31,734 bases of DNA, taken from positions 1 through 31,734 of the forward strand of contig JBCCHB010000181.1 of NCBI GenBank assembly GCA_039028975.1, given 5' to 3'. Each line of letters opens with the position of its first letter. Positions within the stretch are counted from its first letter, which is position 1. The notes below the pieces were generated by a model that saw only the letters and a list, made by a program, of their open reading frames with translations, did no database searches and had not been told where the DNA came from. Shown in pieces: positions 8,300-15,942 of this stretch. Source of the DNA: JAHBNG01 sp039028975 (lineage in GTDB: Bacteria > Chloroflexota > Anaerolineae > Caldilineales > Caldilineaceae). The position numbers and the translations under genes were made by a program.

Positions 8300-9751
8300 T
8301 CAGCGCCATGTCTCGGCCCAATCACGCGTATGATACTGACTGCGGATCCGCCACTCGCGCAGCACGTCCAGCAACTCGCCCTTTTTCGCCGCATGGGCAG
8401 GATCATCCCACAAGTTGTTGATTTCACCGGGATCGTTCACCAGATCAAACAACTGACCCCACGGCTCATCCAAAAAATGGACCAGCTTCCAATCGTCGCT
8501 GCGCACCATCGTCATAAAGTCAGTTTCTTGCAAAATACCGTCCTTGCTGTGTTCGGCAAAGACATACTCCCGTCCAGACCACGGCTCTCCCTTGAGCGCG
8601 GGCAATAGCGACTCGGCTTCCATTGTGTGATGTGGCTCTACCTCGGCCAACTCCAAAATCGCGGGGCCAATGTCCATCAATTGACAGAGCTCATTGCGCG
8701 TCACACCTGCGCCAAAACGACTGGGTGACCACACAATCAGCGGCATACGCGTGATGATATCGTACATTGTCCACTTTTGGCTATGGCCGTGATCGCCGAG
8801 ACAGTCACCATGATCCGACGTAAAAATGACGACCGAGTTCTCCAAGTAGCCTTTGGCCTCCAAAGATTCTAAAATCTCGCCCACCTTCTGATCGATCATC
8901 GTGACATTTGCTAGATAATAGGCGCGTTGACGGTGGCGCTGCTCCACCGATGGATCGAGCTGATGGACTACTGAGTCATGATCCACTTCACAATTGTGGA
9001 GCCGCATGGCCTTAAATGGCGGCGGCTGATTTTCCAGCTCCTCGTCGGTGACGCGATCAATGGGCAACTCTTTCGTCATGTAAGGTTCTGCATACTCCGG
9101 CGTTGGATCATACGGCGGATGCGGCCCAGGGAATCCGATTTGTAGGAAAAGAGGCTTATCCGATTTCGGTTTGGTGTCGAGCCACCAAGTTGCCATATTG
9201 CCAACAAACATATCAGGATGTGTATCTTCGGGCAGCAGCCACTCGAATGCACCCAACCGCTCATTATAATCGGGTAATTTGCGGTATTGCTCGCGCTGCT
9301 GCTTGACCAAACCCCGCGCGGCCAGTGCCTTGTCCCACTCGTCAAAAAAGTAGCGCTCTTCGAGATAACGATCTTTATTTTCTACAACGTAGCGCTCATG
9401 GAATCCCAAACCAGTGGTCATCGGCCAAGAGTGCATCTTGCCGATGTTTACGCAGTAGTAGCCCGCGTCATTCAAATTCTCAACCCACGAATGCTCCCAC
9501 CGATCCGCGTTTTTAAGGATGCCCGTAGTGTGCGGATAGTAGCCTGTAAAGAGACTCGCCCGCGATGGCGCGCACGATGGCGCGGTGATGTGGCAATTGG
9601 TAAATGTGGTACCCTCTTCGACCAATCGATCCAAGTTGGGGGTGTCCATGTATGGAAATCCCAAAGCCTTAATCGTGTCGTAGCGTTGTTGATCGGTGAT
9701 AACCAAGATGATATTTGGGCGTTCTTTGGGCATAGATTTGTCCGTTTTCAT
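8300..9751 (-). CDS. type I (formylglycine-dependent) sulfatase
   Basis: A 483-aa member of the sulfatase/alkaline phosphatase superfamily. The activation motif C60-A-P-S-R is intact, so Cys60 can be converted to formylglycine by a maturase. The first metal site is seen at ITDQQR (D20), and a second metal-binding segment at FTSDHGD. There is no signal peptide, so a cytoplasmic enzyme is inferred. It presumably hydrolyses a sulfate ester, but some members are phosphonate or phosphodiester hydrolases. It sits between the deiodinase-like gene (113 bp upstream) and the monooxygenase (31 bp downstream). M7 is an alternative start. Confidence 0.9.
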   Translation of the reverse strand: MKTDKSMPKERPNIILVITDQQRYDTIKALGFPYMDTPNLDRLVEEGTTFTNCHITAPSCAPSRASLFTGYYPHTTGILKNADRWEHSWVENLNDAGYYCVNIGKMHSWPMTTGLGFHERYVVENKDRYLEERYFFDEWDKALAARGLVKQQREQYRKLPDYNERLGAFEWLLPEDTHPDMFVGNMATWWLDTKPKSDKPLFLQIGFPGPHPPYDPTPEYAEPYMTKELPIDRVTDEELENQPPPFKAMRLHNCEVDHDSVVHQLDPSVEQRHRQRAYYLANVTMIDQKVGEILESLEAKGYLENSVVIFTSDHGDCLGDHGHSQKWTMYDIITRMPLIVWSPSRFGAGVTRNELCQLMDIGPAILELAEVEPHHTMEAESLLPALKGEPWSGREYVFAEHSKDGILQETDFMTMVRSDDWKLVHFLDEPWGQLFDLVNDPGEINNLWDDPAHAAKKGELLDVLREWRIRSQYHTRDWAETWR

Positions 9752-9864
9752 TTTGGCTCATATGAGCGTTTCACTTTTTCGATTCAGCTAGACAAAGCAG
9801 ATGCTGCCGACTGATGCTCTCGACATTTGAACAATCGCCAGAGCGCAACCGATGCTCTCCCTCG

Positions 9865-10629
9865 TCAAGCTCCAGGATCATTGGCTGGCTTAAAGAAGAG
9901 CTTGTCCTGCTCGTACAATTTAACCCAATCATCGACCGCTTTTGGCCCAGCTTTGGCCAGCCCTTCGAGGCGCTTTTCCTTATTCACATCGCGATAGTCG
10001 ATGCGCTCAACTTTGAAGGGGGCAAGCTTTTCACGGTTGCGTCGACGTTCCTGCACGTTAAGGTAGTACTCAACAGCATTTTCAGCACTTGGAGCGTCCG
10101 TCCACATTGAACGATAGAGCGGAATCCCTGACTTGTTGAAGATCCACGTCATGTTGGCGAGACCGCCATATGCAATGTGCAGGTCACCAGTGATGTCGTC
10201 GAGGTAGATTGGTCGATTGACTCTATAATGATCGCGCAACCCCTGGGCCGCCCGCACTTTGTCGGCCATCGTCTGATGAGGAGGATAATTTTCGCCCGGA
10301 TGCGCCTCGTGCGTATACAGGAAAACCGACCCAACGTCGCGCTCGGCTAACCGTTCCGCAGCCGAATTCATGGATGGCGACGCCATCCCGCAGTATGGTC
10401 AGGTAAAGCTGCCAAACTCGACGATTGTCAGCTTGTGCTGCTTGATCACGGCCATCAGCGTTGTCTCTTCAAGCGGATTATCTGCATCATCGGTTAAGAG
10501 CCAGAGCGGAAAATCAGGTGCTTTTTTGCCCAATGGTGGTTGGTCGCTCATCCACTGCATCACGTGTTCAAGCGCATTGTCGTCAAAATCTGGATAGTTG
10601 TAGTCGCGGATTTGTTCGCCACGATTCAT
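9865..10629 (-). CDS. deiodinase-like selenoprotein with in-frame UGA at codon 77
   Basis: Read through one TGA (10399-10401), this is a single 254-aa thioredoxin-fold protein. The N-terminal 76 codons end in VEFGSFT, then TGA, then PYCGMASPSMNS, and the frame stays open to 9865. Iodothyronine deiodinases carry the same segment, NFGSxT-Sec-PPF, so the TGA falls on the catalytic selenocysteine. U77-P-Y-C80 also forms a UxxC redox motif. YTHEAHP (about 105-111) matches a second conserved deiodinase segment. A hairpin suited to a bacterial SECIS follows the UGA. The start has GAGGTGA before it. It lies 45 bp after the MarR gene. A standard gene caller would split it into 76- and 173-aa pieces. 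Substrate unknown; a redox or dehalogenation role is inference. A simple nonsense mutation is the main alternative. Confidence 0.82.
10372..10388 (-). promoter_or_regulatory. candidate bacterial SECIS hairpin
   Basis: In the mRNA, GGAUGGC (10388-10382), loop GUC (10381-10379) and GCCAUCC (10378-10372) form a perfect 7-bp stem. The loop begins 17 nt after the UGA and its first base is G. Known bacterial SECIS elements have a small apical loop with a G among its first two bases, lying about 16-37 nt after the UGA. SelB recruitment is inferred. The hairpin also hides the internal AUG at 10386. Confidence 0.7.
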
Positions 10630-10674
10630 AGTTCACCTCATAAATAGAAATATTGTTGTTAATGATGTATCTAT

Positions 10675-11163
10675 TTAAGCTTCCTGCGTTCCCTTCAACA
10701 ATTTCACCAGGAGCTGTGTCAATTGTTCAAGTTCACTCGCATTGAGTGTCTCCACGAATTGAGCATCGGTTTTGGTCACAACTTTGCCGGCTTGCTCCAC
10801 TAGGGTACGTCCTTTCTCCGTAATCGAAATTGCATAAGAACGCCGATCATTCGGGTCTCGGGTGCGGATCGCTAACTCCTGTGACTCTAAATGATCAATC
10901 AAAGATACCATAGTGTTGCGATCTATCCACAAACGCTCCCCGATTTCCCTTTGAGATACGGTTGTATTTATCCGCGCCAAAAACAATAGAATGCCGTAAT
11001 GCCTGACTTGGATTCCAAAGGGTGCAAGGCTGGCGTCAGTCTGCTGGCTAACCTTTAACGCAGTTTTGTTCAGCAGGAAACCAACCAAGGGCATCAGGGT
11101 ATGAGCTGAATCTCCAAGTGATGCCAGATCGGGTAAATCAGGTATTGGTTTAGGGCTTGACAT
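10675..11163 (-). CDS. MarR family transcriptional regulator
   Basis: A 162-aa MarR-type winged-helix repressor, normal in length. The helix-turn-helix is at VSQREIGERLWIDRNTMVSL, followed by the wing DPNDRRSYAISIT, which matches the family DxRxxxxxLT motif. I chose the ATG at 11163 because AGGAAAG lies 8 bp upstream; the frame is open for 26 more codons, but these run through the operator and promoter. It is the first gene of the minus-strand run and lies 45 bp before the selenoprotein gene. It probably represses this run and itself, and is relieved by a small organic ligand. Confidence 0.9.
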   Translation of the reverse strand: MSSPKPIPDLPDLASLGDSAHTLMPLVGFLLNKTALKVSQQTDASLAPFGIQVRHYGILLFLARINTTVSQREIGERLWIDRNTMVSLIDHLESQELAIRTRDPNDRRSYAISITEKGRTLVEQAGKVVTKTDAQFVETLNASELEQLTQLLVKLLKGTQEA

Positions 11164-11195
11164 GAAACATCTTTCCTGGTATGGTACGCTTTGCT

Positions 11196-11218
11196 TATAA
11201 TCACTGATTATGATTATA
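11196..11218 (-). promoter_or_regulatory. MarR-type dyad operator overlapping the promoter
   Basis: ATAATCA (11197-11203), one base, then TGATTAT (11205-11211) is a perfect 15-bp dyad. A second arm at 11211-11218 repeats TGATTATA. On the minus strand TATAAT (11218-11213) can serve as -10, so a bound MarR dimer would block transcription of its own gene, about 33 bp downstream. Confidence 0.6.
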
Positions 11219-11280
11219 CTTCTGGATGACAATGGCTGCATATGACAAATTGTAGCATAAGTTCACAGGAAACTCAATCC

Positions 11281-11595
11281 ATGGAAAACGTATGGGTGCC
11301 TTTGGGTTTCGGGGCGAGAATGTAGCCAGCCGAGTGCGTCGCACTGTTCAGAGAAAGATCCAAGCGCCCATCCGCAATTGAACAGTGCGACGCACTCTTG
11401 TACCCCCAAACTAAAACGCACCCAAACGTATTCACTGGCAGAGCAACCGATTCTATTCAGGGAAATTTCGCTTCCTTCAATCGAGTTGTCAATTGCTACG
11501 GCCATCTCGATTATATTGGCATTGCAGAGCAAGCTAGACAAGAAACTGGTGCTGAGATTTGGGTTCACAGGGCCGATGAAAAGATGACCTTGTGA
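11281..11595 (+). pseudogene. metallo-beta-lactamase-fold remnant interrupted by a MITE
   Basis: If the element at 11294-11423 and one target duplication are removed, the ATG at 11281 (AGGAAAC upstream) reads MENVFTGRATDS and runs to the stop at 11593-11595, giving 58 codons. Its second half, NCYGHLDYIGIAEQARQETG followed by AEIWVHRADEKMTL, resembles the THGHLDHIGG motif region of metallo-beta-lactamases. Two of the metal-binding His positions appear to have become Tyr (H-to-Y by one transition each). The fragment is too short for an enzyme, so it was a remnant before or after the insertion. Confidence 0.6.
11294..11423. mobile_element. MITE, copy 1, with 8-bp target duplication
   Basis: A 130-bp non-coding element. 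Its ends are imperfect inverted repeats (GGGTGCCTTTGGGTTTCGGG against the complement of the right end, GGGTGCGTTTTAGTTTGGGG). Inside, GAGTGCGTCGCACTGTTCA (11332-11350) and its exact reverse complement (11379-11397) form a 19-bp stem. AAACGTAT flanks it on both sides (11286-11293 and 11424-11431), a perfect 8-bp target duplication. It has no coding capacity, so it depended on a transposase elsewhere. A second copy lies at 19586-19718 in the opposite orientation. Confidence 0.85.
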
Positions 11596-11608
11596 AGAGG
11601 GGAAGCTT

Positions 11609-12016
11609 ATGAATCTAATAACCGATGCAATCAACATGATTCGAGATATCCGTGGAATTGGAGGAATGATATCGATGTGGGGCGGGTTGCTTAATATGAG
11701 TCAATTGCTGGGCGGGCTAGTGTTTATAACGAAAGTAGAAGGCCTGGCCGTTCTGATCACCGTGCTCATCATGTTGATGATAGCTGGCCAGATACACAAG
11801 AGGACACCATTTTCCCGTTTAACAGGGCTCTGTCAGCTGCCTTGGTTGATACTGATGCCGTGGCTAGTCTATCGATTGATAACCTTTGAGCATGCTGTTT
11901 ATTTTCAAGCATGGGGTTGGCTGGTTGCAACACTAATGGCGATTAGTCTTGCGTTTGTTGCGTTGGACGTCTATCGATATTCAAGGGGGCATAAGCAATA
12001 TTCATGGAGCCAATGA
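11609..12016 (+). CDS. small hypothetical membrane protein
   Basis: A 135-aa protein with three to four hydrophobic segments (about 30-62, 75-92 and 98-118) and a short basic C terminus. GAGGGGAAG lies just before the ATG. I do not recognise a family. It starts 13 bp after the metallo-beta-lactamase remnant, so the two may once have been an operon pair. The next gene begins 30 bp downstream. Confidence 0.7.
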   Translation: MNLITDAINMIRDIRGIGGMISMWGGLLNMSQLLGGLVFITKVEGLAVLITVLIMLMIAGQIHKRTPFSRLTGLCQLPWLILMPWLVYRLITFEHAVYFQAWGWLVATLMAISLAFVALDVYRYSRGHKQYSWSQ

Positions 12017-12046
12017 TAGATATCTACGCTAAAGGGGGACCGGAAA

Positions 12047-12406
12047 ATGCGGCAGGGTGAGTGGCGCATCCGTTGTGGCAAATGCCCTCAGCTGATCCTC
12101 CATGGGCGCACCGAGCTGATTCTGGGCTATGGCCGTAGTAGTCACCACATGATCCCACTCTATTGCGCATTGGGTATGGACGTGAGCAGAGTCTGGCGGA
12201 CGGCGCGGCCTCAGGACAGTCAAGATCAATTTGCTGAAGTCTACAGTCATGATAAACTGGATGAACTTATGTTAGCGGATATGCTCAATCAGTTGGCCAC
12301 AGACGGTATGCTGCCCAATCCAATTAACGTGCGTTGGGCTATTAGTTTCCTAGCCACAGGTCAGCTTTTCTGTTCCAAAACCCTGAAGAACCCAATCTTA
12401 CAATAA
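12047..12406 (+). CDS. hypothetical protein upstream of P450
   Basis: A 119-aa ORF with AAGGGGGA upstream of its ATG, ending 11 bp before the P450 start. It has an RCGKC pair near the N terminus (residues 9-13) and an acidic, helical-looking second half (DKLDELMLADMLNQL). No family is recognised. The spacing suggests co-transcription with the P450. It may be a short or truncated gene. Confidence 0.5.
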   Translation: MRQGEWRIRCGKCPQLILHGRTELILGYGRSSHHMIPLYCALGMDVSRVWRTARPQDSQDQFAEVYSHDKLDELMLADMLNQLATDGMLPNPINVRWAISFLATGQLFCSKTLKNPILQ

Positions 12407-12417
12407 GGAAAATCAGT

Positions 12418-13602
12418 ATGTCAACGCCACCTTGGATCGATACCAACTGGGATGAAATCAAAACTGACAAGTACGAGATTATTGAATCTTTCCGTCAGCA
12501 GCATTGGTACGGCGAAAGCGAACGCGGCAGATTCTTCTTTAATCAAGAAGACGCCATGCATATTATGCGCTGCACTGACTTCAATTTTTTCTTTATCGAG
12601 ATCGAGCGCGACCGCTCAGCGTATCTGGCAAATGCCATCGAAAGCGAACTGCTCTTTAAGCATGGAGAAGACCATAGGCGGCTGCAAGCGTTAGTCATGC
12701 GTGCGTTGCGGGAGCAGATCGTCGAGGGGATGCAAGAGCAATTTCAGGAGATCGCCAATGGCTTGGTGGATGAAATGCCAGCCAAAGGCACAGTTGACCT
12801 GACTGCCGAGTTCTGCACACCCTATCCGGCTCTCATTTTGGGGCCAATGCTTGGCGTGCCGTATGGGGATGTCGAAGGTTTGGACGAATGGATCGGGATC
12901 GGCGGCCGCAAGTCTCAGGCGATGATGAGTGGCGATGATATAGAACCCGTGGAAGCGGCCAACCGTAAGGTTCATGCCTATCTGCGAGAATTACTGGCCG
13001 AGCGTCGCAGCAACCTTGGCAAAGATGTCTTTAGCGAACTAATTGTGGCTGAAATCGATGGAGATCGCCTAACGGAAGACGAACTTGTCTATCTGGCCAG
13101 CGAGATCGCCTCGGCCGGCGTTGACACAACCCGGGACCAACTTCCGCAGACCATTCACACCCTGCTCCACCATCCAGAGCAACTAGCGTTGTTGCAAAAA
13201 GACCCATCCTTGGCGGCTGGCGCAGTGGATGAAGGGATGCGCTTTACGCCCCTGCCGTGGGCACTACCCCATGCGGCCCTGCACGATTATGAATACAAAG
13301 GCATTCACTTCAAAAAGGGAGACCTAGCCTTCGTGCTGGTGCCTGCCGTCAATCGCGATCCCAAGACCATGGATGATCCACATACGTTTGATATCACGCG
13401 CAAGAAGACCCGTCACTTTAGCTTTGGATACGGACCGCATTTCTGTACCGGTGCTCAGTTAGCGCGTTTGGAAATGAGAATCGCTCTTGAAACCTTGACC
13501 GAGCGAATTAAGTCGTTTCGTCTGGTAGAAGAGCCACCACTCAAACCAGTTACCAAAGGGGAAACGCCGCTTGAGCTGTTGGTGGAAATCGAGAAAATCT
13601 AG
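12418..13602 (+). CDS. cytochrome P450 (bacterial class, soluble)
   Basis: A 394-aa soluble P450 of normal bacterial length. The I-helix oxygen-activation motif is A233-G-V-D-T-T238, the ExxR motif is E272-G-M-R275, and the heme-ligand loop is FGYGPHFCTG with C343 as the thiolate. It has no membrane anchor, so it depends on separate electron-transfer proteins; no ferredoxin or ferredoxin reductase is nearby. The substrate cannot be inferred, though the downstream gene carries an SRPBCC small-molecule-binding domain. AAGGAAAA precedes the ATG. The 3' end overlaps the possible start of the next gene. Confidence 0.95.
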   Translation: MSTPPWIDTNWDEIKTDKYEIIESFRQQHWYGESERGRFFFNQEDAMHIMRCTDFNFFFIEIERDRSAYLANAIESELLFKHGEDHRRLQALVMRALREQIVEGMQEQFQEIANGLVDEMPAKGTVDLTAEFCTPYPALILGPMLGVPYGDVEGLDEWIGIGGRKSQAMMSGDDIEPVEAANRKVHAYLRELLAERRSNLGKDVFSELIVAEIDGDRLTEDELVYLASEIASAGVDTTRDQLPQTIHTLLHHPEQLALLQKDPSLAAGAVDEGMRFTPLPWALPHAALHDYEYKGIHFKKGDLAFVLVPAVNRDPKTMDDPHTFDITRKKTRHFSFGYGPHFCTGAQLARLEMRIALETLTERIKSFRLVEEPPLKPVTKGETPLELLVEIEKI

Positions 13603-15388
13603 TTTGCAAAGCCAAGACTATGATTTAGCAGCAGGACTAATTGAAGAAATATGGGTAGGTCATAGTCAACAGACGCCATCAGGACATTTATTGCGTATAT
13701 GGCTCACACAGATCCCGCCGTCGATACTTCAGCAGTATCCACGTCTACTAATTTTGTACGTGACGTTCAATCTAAAGGCGGAAGCGGGCGAAGCCGAACT
13801 AGCTGCGCTTGCCAGCCAGTTCAACAGAGAAAACCTTACCCAAGCTGAACGCGAAAATCTTTCAGTCATTAAGGCCTATCAATCACTACTTTTCCTTCAG
13901 CAGGGCAATTGTGAAGGTGCAAATCAGGCAATTCTAGAAGCATTAGATCAGGTCGATGAAGAAAGCGCAGTTATCCTTGGGCGCAACTACTGTATTCAGG
14001 CTTTACTTCATGTGCGCGGTGATGGAAACCTCATCATTGCAGAGAAATGCCTCCACAAAACGATGCCTTTACAGAATGCAACAGGCATTCCGGGCGGGAC
14101 GGTTTGGCTGCCAACGCTCTTTGGCCAGGTTGCATTATTAAAGGGGCAACTAGGGGCTGCAGAAAACTGTTTTTTGCACGCTCTAAACGCTGCGGCTGAG
14201 ACGAGCGAGAAACGGCAAACCTATGGGCATCTACCACTGCTTGGTTTATCCAAAGTCTGTTTGCGCCAAGCTCGCCTTGATGAAGCAGACACCTATGCCG
14301 AAGAAGCGTACGCTCTGCCCATCGCCTACGAGACGGATCTTGTGCTCCCTGAATTTCATCTTGACAGAATTGCAACGCTCATGATGTGCCGTCTGATGAG
14401 GCAGAAGGAACCAGACATAGCAGGACTAATGATTGAGCTTGACCAGTATATTGGAGAAAATACCAGTACATACCTCACGCGACTTGGCACCGCCACAAAA
14501 GCACGTCTGGCATTGGCATTGGGTATGCTCAACCAGGCTGACGGGTGGCAGCAAAAGGCACAGCACTCTCAGGCTGAACCGTTTCGCTCAATTTACTTCT
14601 TCGAACAGTTGACTCTAGCTCGATGCGAGTATATGCAAAAACGGTTCGATGTTGCAACCGCGCGCCTGGCTGCTCTTCGTTCACTTGATGAGACTGTTAA
14701 TGAGATAAGCGACTGGAACGATATAAATCTTGAGCTGTGGGTTCTGAATGCAATGTTGCTGCAGTCACAGAACAAGAGCGCCGCCTTAGAGAGTTTACAG
14801 CAAGCCTTAACGTTAGGCGAACCCGAAGAGTACATCTCAATCTTTGTAGTTGAAGGTCAGCCAATGGCTGAATTGCTTACTCTGGCTAGGGTATCGGGCA
14901 TTGCTCCTGACTATATTTCAGAGACCGGAAAAGCGATTAAGACAAAATCAACGTTTAGCCAAGAAACTGGCGTTGCCATCAATATAGACGCACCACCTGA
15001 GCGCATCTGGTCGCTCTTCACCACGTCCAGTGAGATTCCAAAGTGGACCTCCACGGTCAGCAGCGTGGAAGGACAGATTGCTGAGGGTGAAAAGGTGAAA
15101 CTCACCGTACCCTATGCACCCGGACGTACATTCAATTTGACTGTGCATGAGGTTGTGCCAGAAAAGAAATTAGTTTGGGGAGATGGAATGGCTCCCATGT
15201 TCAAAGTAGTCCGTACATACACCTTATCGGCTAATCATGACGGCTCTACTGACTTTAGCATGGTAGAAGTGATAAGCGGGATTATGCTGCCGATGATCAG
15301 CGGTTCGCTACCTGATTTTGCGCCACCCTTCGAGCAATATGCTGCGGATCTGAAGCGAACAGCCGAGGCTGGTAACGGTCATTCTTAG
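13571..15388 (+). CDS. chimeric TPR (MalT/LAL-type) - SRPBCC protein
   Basis: The frame is 605 codons. Residues about 15-455 match the TPR-like middle region of MalT/LAL regulators (for example DYDLAAGLIEEIW near the start and IAPDYISE at the end). The N-terminal P-loop NTPase part and the C-terminal LuxR helix-turn-helix are absent. In place of the HTH is an SRPBCC (START/polyketide-cyclase-like) domain from about 465, beginning VAINIDAPPERIWSLF. The first ATG lies inside the P450 gene; TTG at 13604, right after the P450 stop, is an alternative. It is probably a fusion from deletion between a LAL regulator and an SRPBCC gene. It stays open over 1.8 kb, so it may be expressed, possibly coupled to the P450. 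Confidence 0.65.
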   Translation: MSCWWKSRKSSLQSQDYDLAAGLIEEIWVGHSQQTPSGHLLRIWLTQIPPSILQQYPRLLILYVTFNLKAEAGEAELAALASQFNRENLTQAERENLSVIKAYQSLLFLQQGNCEGANQAILEALDQVDEESAVILGRNYCIQALLHVRGDGNLIIAEKCLHKTMPLQNATGIPGGTVWLPTLFGQVALLKGQLGAAENCFLHALNAAAETSEKRQTYGHLPLLGLSKVCLRQARLDEADTYAEEAYALPIAYETDLVLPEFHLDRIATLMMCRLMRQKEPDIAGLMIELDQYIGENTSTYLTRLGTATKARLALALGMLNQADGWQQKAQHSQAEPFRSIYFFEQLTLARCEYMQKRFDVATARLAALRSLDETVNEISDWNDINLELWVLNAMLLQSQNKSAALESLQQALTLGEPEEYISIFVVEGQPMAELLTLARVSGIAPDYISETGKAIKTKSTFSQETGVAINIDAPPERIWSLFTTSSEIPKWTSTVSSVEGQIAEGEKVKLTVPYAPGRTFNLTVHEVVPEKKLVWGDGMAPMFKVVRTYTLSANHDGSTDFSMVEVISGIMLPMISGSLPDFAPPFEQYAADLKRTAEAGNGHS

Positions 15389-15443
15389 CTGCTTGTCGAA
15401 GAGAAAATGGGACGCGGACGAAGAACGGACTTTAAGGAAACGG

Positions 15444-15653
15444 ATGATGAGCAGAACCTATCAATTTCGATTGGAAGGCCACTTGGACGAGGCGTGGTCG
15501 GAATGGCTAAATGGCAGCGAAGTCGAACATTGCCAAGACGGCACCACACTCGTAACGCGTGTGGTGCAGGATCAGGCCGCACTCTTTGGGCTGCTCATCA
15601 AGATTCGAGATTTAGGACTGCCCTTGATTTCCCTTAACCCACTTTGCGACTAG
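15444..15653 (+). CDS. small conserved hypothetical protein
   Basis: A 69-aa protein of a small family I have seen in Chloroflexota and actinobacteria: an arginine-rich start, GHLDEAWSEWL, a DGTTLVT strand, and a closing DQAALFGLLIKIRDLG. The function is unknown; the pattern suggests a ferredoxin-like or ACT-like small sensor fold, but this is a guess. AAGGAAA lies 6-8 bp before the ATG pair at 15444/15447. The frame extends to a TTG at 15393, but the upstream part is not protein-like. Confidence 0.7.
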   Translation: MMSRTYQFRLEGHLDEAWSEWLNGSEVEHCQDGTTLVTRVVQDQAALFGLLIKIRDLGLPLISLNPLCD

Positions 15654-15684
15654 GAGACCCAAACCATAGTCAAGAAGGATAATC

Positions 15685-15837
15685 ATGTCTGACTTCAATG
15701 GCTATGATTATCCCAAACTCAGCATCATTTTCATTGCACCTTTGGATTTCTTCGCTCGTATGTATCTAGTGCAGCGTCTAAAAAGTAACGATAGCTTTTT
15801 ATGGGCAACCGAGCGAGGAACTCTGCTAAGGCGCTGA
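15685..15837 (+). CDS. possible 50-aa small ORF
   Basis: It has a good ribosome binding site (AAGAAGGATAATC then ATG) and encodes MSDFNGYDYPKLS and a hydrophobic middle. No family is recognised. A competing minus-strand frame (15731-15907) covers the same DNA and looks more protein-like; at most one is real. Confidence 0.25.
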   Translation: MSDFNGYDYPKLSIIFIAPLDFFARMYLVQRLKSNDSFLWATERGTLLRR

Positions 15838-15907
15838 GTTCAGCCTCTTCCCGCAATGTCAAAGTTTCGGGCGTTTGACCCGGCTCTACGCTTTCGCACA
15901 GTTCCAA
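15731..15907 (-). pseudogene. possible gene fragment downstream of the DUF3500 gene
   Basis: A 58-codon minus-strand frame with natural-looking composition, including ESVEPGQTPETLTLREEAEL and SALAEFLARLP. It starts at best with TTG, has no ribosome binding site, and follows a candidate terminator. It reads like the tail of a lost gene; no family is recognised. Confidence 0.3.
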
Positions 15908-15942
15908 AAAAAGCTACTACGACTTAATAGACGATGCACTAG
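15906..15942 (-). terminator. candidate terminator after the DUF3500 gene
   Basis: Directly after the stop codon, GCTAGTGC and GTAGTAGC can pair at seven of eight positions (counting G-U), followed by TTTTTTT. The stem is weak, but its position is right for ending the three-gene minus-strand set. Confidence 0.4.

Noticed and set aside
8269..8427. N-terminal extension of the flavin monooxygenase
   Set aside because: It overlaps the sulfatase 3' end in another frame and has no family similarity; the ATG at 8268 begins the conserved part.
9287..9814. 175-aa plus-strand ORF
   Set aside because: It is antisense to the sulfatase 5' part, which has clear catalytic motifs; this frame resembles no protein.
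9865..10386. Separate 173-aa gene starting at ATG 10386
   Set aside because: The ATG lies five codons after an in-frame TGA, inside a hairpin and without a ribosome binding site, and the protein would lack the front half of its thioredoxin fold. One read-through gene explains the data better.
11263..11637. 124-aa minus-strand ORF
   Set aside because: It runs through the MITE and the metallo-beta-lactamase remnant and ends inside the next gene; an accidental open frame.
12029..12250. 73-aa minus-strand ORF opposite the gene at 12047
   Set aside because: The plus-strand frame has a good ribosome binding site and fits the spacing to the P450; the minus frame has neither.
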